NCBI GenBank assembly: GCA_030673845.1
Contig: JAUTCQ010000003.1
Span: 186,001-250,000, forward strand
Source of the DNA: Verrucomicrobiota bacterium JB022
Lineage (GTDB): Bacteria > Verrucomicrobiota > Verrucomicrobiia > Opitutales > Oceanipulchritudinaceae
Direction: 5' to 3'
DNA: 64,000 nt
The notes beneath the pieces were generated by a model, which worked only from the letters and a program-made list of their open reading frames with translations, was not told where the DNA came from and made no database searches. Both the position numbers and the translations under genes were made by a program. Below are positions 1 to 6,538 of the stretch, piece after piece (positions within the stretch are counted from its first letter, which is position 1; each line of letters starts with the position of its first letter).

Positions 1-716
1 CGGATGATCACGCGCACGCCGTCGAAGGGCCGCGCGAAGCCCTCCTCGAAGAGCGCCTTCCACATGATGACGAACTGATCCCAGTCCATATCGTTTTCGC
101 GGGCGCTGCCGTAGTAGCACAGGGGGCAGAGCAGCATGTCGACCAACAGCGGGCTGAGGCCATGCTGGGCCAGCACCTCGCGCGAGGAACCGGCCTTGGC
201 CCCGTAGTCGAACTCGTTGTGCTCCAGCACCGCCTGGCGGAGGGCGCGGAAGCGGTCGATCTCGGCGGGGAAGGCGCGGGCCACTTCGGCCTCGAGCACG
301 GCAAAGTCGTTGGTGAAGCGGAGGTCGTGGCCGGGGAAGGCGATGCGGCTGCCCACTTGTTCGCGCAGCTCAAAGGCATCGCGCGGGATGCGGAGCTGGC
401 GGCAGAGCTTGGCCAGCGGTGTGCCCTTGCGGCCCGGCGGCACGTAATTCGTGACCGCGTGCAGGCCTACGTCGTATTTGCGCCCATCGAGCGCGTAAAA
501 GCTGTTCAGGCCGCCCGGGGCGTTGTGGCGCTCGACGATCAACACCCGGCGGTCATACATCGCGAGGCGGATGCCGGCGGCGAGGCCGGCCATGCCGCAG
601 CCAATGATGATGGCGTCGTAGTGGCGGTCGGGGGTGGGGGCGGTGGTGTCGGTCGAGGCGGCCAAGGCAGTCAAAGCGGGCGTGAAGGGTTTGGTTGCAA
701 CGGTTGCAACCGCCAA
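1..716 (-). CDS. NAD(P)/FAD-dependent oxidoreductase (phytoene desaturase-like), 3' end off window
   Basis: The minus strand is open from about 716 through the left edge, giving some 238 residues of the N-terminal part of a flavoenzyme. Just after the start comes a Rossmann dinucleotide-binding motif (YDAIIIGCGMAGLAAGI), then VLIVERHNAPGG and a GRKYDVGLHAV stretch, as in CrtI/phytoene-desaturase-type and related amine-oxidase-fold FAD enzymes. No ATG exists in frame; the possible starts are TTG codons at 716, 674 or 665, so the 5' end is uncertain. It lies downstream of a small exported protein and an acyl carrier protein on the same strand, which would suit a polyene or lipid pathway, but that is inference. 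The substrate cannot be told from this fragment. Confidence 0.75.
   Translation of the reverse strand, partial: MAVATVATKPFTPALTALAASTDTTAPTPDRHYDAIIIGCGMAGLAAGIRLAMYDRRVLIVERHNAPGGLNSFYALDGRKYDVGLHAVTNYVPPGRKGTPLAKLCRQLRIPRDAFELREQVGSRIAFPGHDLRFTNDFAVLEAEVARAFPAEIDRFRALRQAVLEHNEFDYGAKAGSSREVLAQHGLSPLLVDMLLCPLCYYGSARENDMDWDQFVIMWKALFEEGFARPFDGVRVII
693..711. repeat. Tandem 9-bp repeat GGTTGCAAC, also palindromic
   Basis: GGTTGCAAC occurs twice back to back, and with the following C the second copy reads as the palindrome GGTTGCAACC. It sits at the presumed 5' end of the FAD oxidoreductase. It could be an operator, in which case the gene would start at one of the downstream TTG codons (674 or 665), or it could be coding sequence. 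No regulator is assigned. Confidence 0.35.
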
Positions 717-769
717 TCTTGCGCTTCAGTGCGTGGGGGCAAGCCGGAACCGCCGCCTACGCGCCAGCC

Positions 770-1159
770 TTAGTTCATCGTGCGCTGCAGCTCCAGCTTG
801 GCGCCGCCCGCATCGGTGAGGGATTGGCTGAGCTTTTCTTCGATGCCGCTCAGCACGTCGCCCTTGTCGTCGCCCGACTGGTTGATCAGGGAGACCATGG
901 CCATGGTGCCGCCGGGAGGCACGGCGAGCGAGACGCGCACGTTGGCGCCGCCGCCCTTTTTCTCCCAGATGGTGGTGGGAGGGCGCGCAGGGATGCGCTC
1001 GAAGCCCTGCTGCTTCATCACCGCCTCAAATGATTGCATGACCTTGTCGCTGGTCAGGTCGGCGTTGAGCTTTACCGGCTTGTATACACCAAACCAGGAG
1101 GCCGATACTTGGGTGGCCAGGGCGGCCAGAAGGGCAAGCAGCAAAAAGGGCTTCATCAT
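770..1159 (-). CDS. Small exported protein of unknown function
   Basis: About 129 residues when started at the ATG that gives MMKPFLLLALLAALATQVSA, a clear Sec signal peptide with probable cleavage after VSA. The frame stays open upstream to 1228, but that extension lacks signal-like character. The mature part (WFGVYKPVKLNADLTSDKV onward) has mixed alpha/beta character, no recognisable domain and no cysteines. It ends 54 bases before the possible start of the FAD oxidoreductase on the same strand, so the two may be cotranscribed. I do not recognise the family. Confidence 0.6.
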   Translation of the reverse strand: MMKPFLLLALLAALATQVSASWFGVYKPVKLNADLTSDKVMQSFEAVMKQQGFERIPARPPTTIWEKKGGGANVRVSLAVPPGGTMAMVSLINQSGDDKGDVLSGIEEKLSQSLTDAGGAKLELQRTMN

Positions 1160-1367
1160 GGATGCGGAAGGGAAGGGTGGAATCCGGCCAAGGATTACAA
1201 CGCCAAAATCGACCGGAAGTAGCGCCACTACAGCGTTTTTTGAGAATTAGGGGTAGGAGAGAAAGTTAGGGGCAGTGCTGACCCCTTTCTAAGGTCGTGA
1301 TCACGTTGTTCAAGCGATAAGCGCAACGAACTTACAGACTTACGGCGCAGGCGGCAAATCGGGGCAC

Positions 1368-1390
1368 AAAAAAGCCCGGGCGGGCCGGGC
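1368..1390 (-). terminator. Rho-independent terminator after the acyl carrier protein gene
   Basis: On the minus strand, GCCCGG - 5-nt loop - CCGGGC is followed by six T residues, starting about 30 bases past the ACP stop codon. This is a textbook intrinsic terminator. It would separate the ACP transcript, at least partly, from the two genes further along the minus strand. Confidence 0.8.
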
Positions 1391-1420
1391 GAAAAGGAAA
1401 GGGACGGTGCAGACGCCGGG

Positions 1421-1687
1421 TTAGGCGCCAGCGGCTTCCTTGGCGTTGAACTTGGGCGTCAGATACTCCGCGCAGCTGTCCAGGGAAGCCAGTTGGGGGT
1501 AGTCTTCTTCCGGGACTTCGATGCCGTGCTGCTTGCGCAGCTCCATCACGATGTCGAGAAAGTCCATGGAGTCGAGGTCGAGCTGGTCGCGCAAGCGCAC
1601 ATCGGGCTTCACCTCGCTCAGGTCCTCATCGGGGGCAATTTCGGCGATGATGTCGAGGACCACCTGTTTGCACTCTTCTTTGGTCAT
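1421..1687 (-). CDS. Acyl carrier protein
   Basis: An 88-residue acidic protein with the four-helix ACP pattern and the phosphopantetheine attachment motif DLDSMDFLDIV (Ser40). Carrier proteins of this type hold acyl chains as thioesters during fatty-acid or polyketide-type synthesis. The motif is DSM rather than the DSL of housekeeping AcpP, the C-terminus ends in an Ala-rich tail, and no fabD/fabG/fabF neighbours are present. This suggests a specialised carrier rather than the primary acpP. It is the first gene of a minus-strand group with an exported protein and an FAD oxidoreductase. Confidence 0.88.
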   Translation of the reverse strand: MTKEECKQVVLDIIAEIAPDEDLSEVKPDVRLRDQLDLDSMDFLDIVMELRKQHGIEVPEEDYPQLASLDSCAEYLTPKFNAKEAAGA

Positions 1688-1880
1688 AATTTCTCCGACG
1701 ATTATGCATCACCCCACTGCGTGCAACCTTTTTCACTTTTCGGGCGTTGATCCATGCAGGCACCCGGAAGCGTATGGAAAAATCGCTACGGGGGTTAGGG
1801 ATCGGGCGGCGCCGCCGATTAAAAATGGAGTTGTTCCCGCGCCGGATACCCCATAAAAGAACTGCCACACACGCTTTGCC

Positions 1881-2180
1881 ATGAAATCCGAGCTCTCCAA
1901 CCTCTACCAGATGGACCGCCCTCGCGAACAGGAAGCGGTCGGCTCGCTGGTAAAGATCTTTGGCCCGCGCAAAGCCGCCGAGGTCTGGGCTCAAGCTTGT
2001 GAAGCCCAAGGATTTCATCAGCCGCGAGCCGAGTTGAGCCCCCCGGAATTGATGTCGGTGGCAGAGCAGTTGTGTCGTGAGGCGAGTCTGGTCGGGCTGG
2101 TCGGCCAGTCGCTGCGTATCCGCCTCATGGTTTACGATCAAGTGACCCGCCACCATCCCGCCGCGCCGTATGAAAACTGA
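1881..2180 (+). CDS. Hypothetical 99-residue protein, overlapping a GAF gene
   Basis: A short, mostly helical, soluble-looking protein (MKSELSNLYQMDRPREQEAV...). No signal peptide, membrane segment or known domain is visible. Its last 11 bases overlap the start of the GAF-domain gene, where the sequence TATGAAAACTGA contains both the new ATG and the old stop. The two are therefore translationally coupled and probably act together. Function unknown. Confidence 0.65.
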   Translation: MKSELSNLYQMDRPREQEAVGSLVKIFGPRKAAEVWAQACEAQGFHQPRAELSPPELMSVAEQLCREASLVGLVGQSLRIRLMVYDQVTRHHPAAPYEN

Positions 2181-2679
2181 CCCTTTGCACGACGCCGACC
2201 GCCTGAGCGAGATCGCCCGCCTCGATATTTTTGCCCCCGAGGTGCGCACGATGTTGCAGGCCTATACCGAAGAGGCCGCCCTGCGGCTGGGCCTGCCCTT
2301 GGGCCTCGTGACGGTGGTGTTCAACGAGGTGCAGTATTTTGCCGCCAGCCACGGGCTCCCCGACGGCTGGATGAAGGAAGTGCAAGGCACGCCCGTCGAG
2401 TGGTCGTTCTGTCGCTTTGCCGTCGAAGGCAATTGCTCTCTCGTGATCGAAGACGCGACTCGCGACCGGCGCACGCAGAACAACCCGCTGGTGGCGATCG
2501 ACCACGTGCGGTGTTACGCGGGCGCTCCTCTACGCACTAGCGCCGGCCACACGCTCGGCACCCTCTGCGTGGCCGGGGTCGACGTGCACGAATTCCAGCA
2601 GGATGATATCGAGGTCTTGCAAAGCCTGGCCCGCGAAGTCGTGGAAAAGCTCGAAGCCCGCGCCGCTAGCGAGGCCTAG
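2170..2679 (+). CDS. GAF domain-containing protein
   Basis: 169 residues forming a single GAF-type sensor domain with no attached kinase, cyclase or HTH. Typical features are VTVVFNEVQYFAASHG, VEWSFCRFAVEG, the LVIEDATRDRRTQNNPLV strand-turn, YAGAPLRTSAGHTLGTLCV, and a helical C-terminus (LQSLAREVVEKLEA). Single GAF proteins of this kind bind small ligands or act as adaptors in signalling; the ligand is unknown. It is coupled to the preceding 99-residue protein by an 11-base overlap. Confidence 0.8.
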   Translation: MKTDPLHDADRLSEIARLDIFAPEVRTMLQAYTEEAALRLGLPLGLVTVVFNEVQYFAASHGLPDGWMKEVQGTPVEWSFCRFAVEGNCSLVIEDATRDRRTQNNPLVAIDHVRCYAGAPLRTSAGHTLGTLCVAGVDVHEFQQDDIEVLQSLAREVVEKLEARAASEA

Positions 2680-2696
2680 GGGGAATCAAGAGAGAT

Positions 2697-3028
2697 TTAG
2701 TAGAGGACGAGAACCCAAGGCTGGCCTTCAATGCCAAGCTGGCGGATTTTGTCCGCTTCCGCCCTCAACCTGGTGATAATAGTACGCGTATTGCAGTTTC
2801 CCATCTTAACCAGAACGACCGCTGGTGGGTAGCCATGCAGTTGAGCCCAATCGCCAAAGTCGGTATCTTTGGAAACGATGCAGAAGCCGTTTTCTTTGGC
2901 ATACTTCCACACTAGGCTGTCTTGACGGCATCCAGTCCAAGTGACGCCACATGCATGGAACCGGGAAAGTCGTGCGTCAGAATTTCCGCGATTCGCGGCG
3001 CTAGGTTCTGGTCTAGCAGCAGCTTCAT
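2697..3028 (-). pseudogene. DUF5615 PIN-like toxin, broken by a single-base frameshift
   Basis: The start ATG (3028) overlaps the stop of the DUF433 gene as ATGA. The first frame encodes MKLLLDQNLAPRIAEILTHD, then SMHVASLGLDAVK, and stops at 2912-2914. The rest continues in another frame as DSLVWKYAKENGF, then VSKDTDFGDW, and a C-terminus ending PWVLVLY. Together these make one normal-length DUF5615 (PIN-like, Mut7-C-type) protein of about 110 residues, with the early Asp of LLLDQN and the SKDTDF motif. The break is at about 2920-2924 and is repaired by one extra base there. It may be a true inactivation or an assembly error. DUF5615 proteins are predicted RNase toxins. Confidence 0.85.
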
Positions 3029-3249
3029 GCCGATGCTAGCAACTGCGTGCGTTCACGGTCCGCCGCATATTCAAGGCAGGCTAGAATGTCATCCTTTTCC
3101 AGATAAGGGAAGTCAGACAGAATTTCATCAGTTGACATGCCAGAGGCCAGATAGCTGAGAATATCGTAAACGGTAATTCGCATGCCGCGAATACAGGGGC
3201 GCCCGCCACACTTTTCAGGCTCAATGGTAATCCGTCCCCGATAATTCAT
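3025..3249 (-). CDS. DUF433 family antitoxin-like protein
   Basis: 74 residues starting MNYRGRITIEPEKCGGRPC, the characteristic DUF433 opening, followed by IRGMRITVYDILSYLASGM and a C-terminal helical HTH-like part (TDEILSDFPYL). DUF433 proteins are commonly paired with DUF5615 PIN-like proteins in predicted type II toxin-antitoxin modules. Here the four-base ATGA overlap with the downstream DUF5615 gene confirms the pairing. The frame is open upstream to 3963, but that extension is the antisense of the permease gene, so the ATG at 3249 is the start. The partner toxin is frameshifted. Confidence 0.88.
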   Translation of the reverse strand: MNYRGRITIEPEKCGGRPCIRGMRITVYDILSYLASGMSTDEILSDFPYLEKDDILACLEYAADRERTQLLASA

Positions 3250-3296
3250 GGAAGGAGCGTAGCAGGGACCTTGAAAATTGGCAAGAGTCTCCCGAC

Positions 3297-4496
3297 CTAC
3301 GGCTGCACGATCTCTTCGGGTGGGGGGCGGTTGGTTGGGGCTTGATGGTGGGGCTGGAGGTATTTGCGCTTTATCAGGCGCCAGGCGACGACGAAGAAGG
3401 CCGTCAGCGGGATGGCGAGGACCATGCCCAGCAGGCCGTTGAGCGCCACGCCCCAGAAGAAGATCGCGATGATGATCGTGAGCGGGTGGAGCCCTGTTGT
3501 TTCGCCCATGATGCGCGGAGTCAGCACGTAGCCTTCGAGCATTTGCACCGCGACGAAGATCCCGAGGGCGATGCCGACAAGCGCGATCCCGCCATCGGGC
3601 TGGAAGAACGCGGTGGGCAATACGGTGCCCAAGCCGATGATCGTGCCGAAGTAGGGGATGATGTTGAGGATCCCGGCCAGCAGGCCCAACACGAGGCCGA
3701 ATTTGACGCCCGCGATGGAAAAGCCCGTGCCCATCAGCACGCCCATGATCAGGCCGATCACCAGCTGCCCGCGGAAGAACGCGACCATGCTGTTGGCAAA
3801 CTCGCGCAGGAGGAAGATCGCGTCTTCGCGCCAGTCCTGCCGGATGAAGCTGAGTTGGTCGTCGAGGTCGGCCCCGGGGTCGCGGTCGGTCTTGAGGAAA
3901 AAGAAGAGGTAGACGGGAATGATCGCGATGCCCGCCAGCAGGCCGAAGATCGAGCCCAGCCACGTGCCCAGTTGGTTGACCGCCGGGAAGGTGAGGCGGG
4001 CGAGCTGCCCGGCGTAGTCGCCCAAGCTCGTGGCCAGCTTGGTCGCCAGCTCACGGTCCACATTTTCCTGCAGGAAGGCCGACACCTGCGGGTAGTGGCG
4101 GGCGAGAAAGGCGCGGGCGTTGTCGAGAATCTGCGGCAGGAAGTCTGCAAATGCCACCGTCTGCCGAATGATTTCGGGCAACACCAGCCCGATGAGGGCG
4201 GAAGTCAGCAGCAGGATCAGCAGGTAGATGATGACGATCACCGTGATGCGGCCCGCCTTGAGTCGCCTTTGCAGGCTCAGCGCGAGGGGCCGTAGCACGA
4301 GGGCGAGGATGCCGGCGGCGGCCAGCGGCCAGAGCACGCTGGAAAAAGTCTGCACAAACGCGCGCAGCAACAGGAAGATGCCGGTGAAGAAGGTCGCGAT
4401 CAGCGCCACGGCCAGGAGGGCCAGCGCGATGCCGACAAGGCGGCGTTGCCAGGGCGAGAGCAGGGGCGGGCGAGGGATCGCAGGCTCAGACGACAT
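3297..4496 (-). CDS. AI-2E family transporter (UPF0118/PerM-like permease)
   Basis: A 399-residue polytopic membrane protein with two N-terminal membrane segments (about 20-75), another near 85-105, a soluble amphipathic stretch (about 110-165), then a cluster of membrane segments through about 370. The family pattern GLLAGILNIIPYFGTIIG is present, followed by LEGYVLTPRIMGETTGLHP, both hallmarks of UPF0118/AI-2E exporter-family proteins. Members include TqsA, PerM and cation/proton exchangers, so the substrate cannot be named. The C-terminus is Pro-rich. No operon partner is evident. Confidence 0.9.
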   Translation of the reverse strand: MSSEPAIPRPPLLSPWQRRLVGIALALLAVALIATFFTGIFLLLRAFVQTFSSVLWPLAAAGILALVLRPLALSLQRRLKAGRITVIVIIYLLILLLTSALIGLVLPEIIRQTVAFADFLPQILDNARAFLARHYPQVSAFLQENVDRELATKLATSLGDYAGQLARLTFPAVNQLGTWLGSIFGLLAGIAIIPVYLFFFLKTDRDPGADLDDQLSFIRQDWREDAIFLLREFANSMVAFFRGQLVIGLIMGVLMGTGFSIAGVKFGLVLGLLAGILNIIPYFGTIIGLGTVLPTAFFQPDGGIALVGIALGIFVAVQMLEGYVLTPRIMGETTGLHPLTIIIAIFFWGVALNGLLGMVLAIPLTAFFVVAWRLIKRKYLQPHHQAPTNRPPPEEIVQP

Positions 4497-4571
4497 ACTG
4501 CCCTAACATGCGCACCGCGCGGCCTTTGTCGACTCGAAGGCGCGGCAGGAGGACTATAAACCACACCGAGA

Positions 4572-4694
4572 ATTAGAACAGCAGTTAAAAGAGTGAAAAG
4601 GAGTAAGAGCCGGAATCCCGCTCCTTTTCCTCCATTCGGGAACGCTCCGATGGCCAGATTACGCTTTTCAACTCCTTTTCACTCCTGTTCTAAT
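4572..4694. repeat. Long imperfect inverted repeat upstream of mtaB
   Basis: ATTAGAACAG (4572-4581) is the reverse complement of CTGTTCTAAT (4685-4694), and GAGTGAAAAGGAGT (4591-4604) is the exact reverse complement of ACTCCTTTTCACTC (4671-4684). A 9-base bulge lies in the left arm and about 66 bases form the loop. The whole lies directly before the mtaB start at 4705. It could be a small palindromic mobile element or a structured leader. No gene lies inside. Confidence 0.8.
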
Positions 4695-4704
4695 ACCTGT
4701 TCCG

Positions 4705-6060
4705 ATGTCCTCTTCCTCCCAACCGCGTGCCACGGTGCACACGCTCGGCTGCCGCCTCAATCAGGCGGAGAGTCAGGTGTTGCGCGACCGGCTGGAGCGC
4801 GACGGCTATCAGGTGGTGCCGTGGGGCGAGCGGGCCGATCTCGGGATCATCAACACCTGCACCGTTACGCGCGAGGCCGACGCGAAGTGCCGCAAGACGA
4901 TCCGCCAGTTTATCCAGCGCAACCCGCAGGCCTTTACCGCCGTCATCGGTTGCTACTCGCAGATGGGGGCCAAGGCCATCGCCAGCATCGAAGGCGTCGA
5001 CCTGATTGTGGGCAACCAGGATAAGCTGAGCGTGCTCGATCACGCCCGCCTGGGCAAAAACGAGCGCCCCGTGATCTTGCGCGAGCGCATCAGCGGCGAA
5101 GACTTCGCCGTCACCTTTGTCGGCGATCTGCCGTCGACCCTGCGGGCCAACCTCAAGATCCAGGACGGGTGCGACTTTTACTGCAGCTTTTGCATCATCC
5201 CCACTGCCCGGGGCCGTGCCCGGTCGCGCGATTGGGACAATACCCTCGCCGAGGCCCGCCAACTGGCTGAAAACGGCGTGCGCGAGGTCGTGCTGACGGG
5301 CGTCAATCTGGGCACCTACGCCTCACAGGGGCACGATCTAGTGGCGCTGGTCGATGCGCTTGACGAGCTGCCGGGGCTGGAGCGCATTCGTATCTCCAGC
5401 ATTGAGCCGACCACCGTCGACCTCGCCTTGCTCGACCGTATGGCCGATCCGGCACATGCCCTCGTGCCCTACCTGCACCTGCCGCTGCAGAGCGGCAGCG
5501 ATCCCATTCTCCAACGGATGCGCCGCAAATATACGGTGGCCGACTACGCTGCCTTTGTGGCCGAAGCTCAGCGGCGCGTGCCGGGCCTGTGCCTGGGCAC
5601 GGACATCCTGGTCGGCTCCGATGGCGAAACAGAGGCGCACTTTCAGGAGACCTGCGACTTCTTTCTGGCGCAGCCCTTCACCTACTGCCACGTCTTCCCT
5701 TACTCGGAGCGCAAAGGCACGCTGGCGGTCAAGCGGCAGGAGCACGACCCGGCCTGCGTCGTGCCGGTGGAAGAGCGCCAGCAGCGGGTCGCTCGCCTGC
5801 GCCGCCTCAGCGAGGCCAAGCGCCACGACTTTTACGCCCGCTACCTTGGGCAAGAGGTGGAAATCCTCGTCGAGCAGCCCCGCGAAGACCGTTGGCCCGG
5901 CTACACCGCCAACTACGTCCGCGTCTTGGCCGAAGCCGATACGTCCTTCGGCGACCTGCGCAACCAGCTCGTGCGCGTCCGCCTCGACCGGATCAGCGCC
6001 GACTTCGCCGAAGGCGAGGTCGTAGGCGTGGCGGAGAGGGCGCTTGCAGGGGCTGTCTAA
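4705..6060 (+). CDS. mtaB: tRNA (N6-L-threonylcarbamoyladenosine(37)-C2)-methylthiotransferase MtaB
   Basis: A radical-SAM methylthiotransferase of 451 residues, close to the family length. The N-terminal UPF0004 domain has its three cluster cysteines in TLGCRLNQAES, INTCTVTREAD and VIGCYSQMG. The radical-SAM CxxxCxxC is in GCDFYCSFCIIPTARG (about residues 155-162). A C-terminal region of about 60 residues fits the TRAM position. The CRLNQ and INTCTV forms fit MtaB better than MiaB or RimO. It converts t6A37 to ms2t6A37 in tRNAs reading ANN codons. It is monocistronic and preceded by a long inverted repeat. Confidence 0.9.
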   Translation: MSSSSQPRATVHTLGCRLNQAESQVLRDRLERDGYQVVPWGERADLGIINTCTVTREADAKCRKTIRQFIQRNPQAFTAVIGCYSQMGAKAIASIEGVDLIVGNQDKLSVLDHARLGKNERPVILRERISGEDFAVTFVGDLPSTLRANLKIQDGCDFYCSFCIIPTARGRARSRDWDNTLAEARQLAENGVREVVLTGVNLGTYASQGHDLVALVDALDELPGLERIRISSIEPTTVDLALLDRMADPAHALVPYLHLPLQSGSDPILQRMRRKYTVADYAAFVAEAQRRVPGLCLGTDILVGSDGETEAHFQETCDFFLAQPFTYCHVFPYSERKGTLAVKRQEHDPACVVPVEERQQRVARLRRLSEAKRHDFYARYLGQEVEILVEQPREDRWPGYTANYVRVLAEADTSFGDLRNQLVRVRLDRISADFAEGEVVGVAERALAGAV

Positions 6061-6075
6061 CGAACCGCTCATCCT

Positions 6076-6420
6076 GGCACCACAAGGGTGCTGTTTCTGG
6101 GCAAGCTCGGTAACCGGAAGTCTCCGCTACGCTTCGAAATCCGGCTAGTTGCTGGCATCCTACGGATGCAGAGCGCGAGACCAGCATCTACGTTGGCCTT
6201 CGCATCGAAAGTCGCAGACTGATCAACACGGACGAGCAATGGCTGGGCCTCCTCGCTGGGCCGCGCCACACCCGCCAGCGGGATACGCTGAAACGAGATA
6301 TTCTGGCGATGTTGGCTGACTGGGCCAAAGCATCCGCAGGATGCCAGCTGCTAGCCGTGATGTCGCCGCAGGCGACTTCCGGGAGATGACGCAGTACGAC
6401 CTGCACCCCGAAGCGGGTGC
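6076..6420. repeat. Facing pair of REP-like palindromic repeats (locus 1)
   Basis: The left unit (6076-6169) runs GGCACC/GGGTGC hairpin, then TAACCGGAAGTC core, CCGGCTAGTTGC, and the hairpin GCATCC-TAC-GGATGC. The right unit (6330-6420) is inverted: GCATCC-GCA-GGATGC, GCTAGCCGTGATGTCGCCG, GACTTCCGG, and a GCACCC/GGGTGC hairpin. The same family recurs at 30016-30232, 36879-37235, 37699-37936 and 53299-53543. The 160 bases between the units read as a stop-free protein-like stretch but have no start, so no gene is called. The whole 6061-6538 gap is otherwise empty. Confidence 0.85.
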
Positions 6421-6538
6421 CAGCGCCAATCCCCCTGCCCAAAAATAACCAATCGTTGGGTTTCTTTGGGGTAGGTATCAGGAATTCTGATTTTGAACTG
6501 GATTTTGGCTTCCGCGGGTTTACGCTCCCGCTGCAAGC

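Noticed and set aside
3250-3963. Upstream extension of the DUF433 frame
   Set aside because: It is antisense to the AI-2E-family permease and low in protein-like character. The DUF433 protein starts at 3249.
4572-4694. Riboswitch or T-box before mtaB
   Set aside because: The inverted repeat is long and simple, without known riboswitch motifs or a terminator/antiterminator pair.
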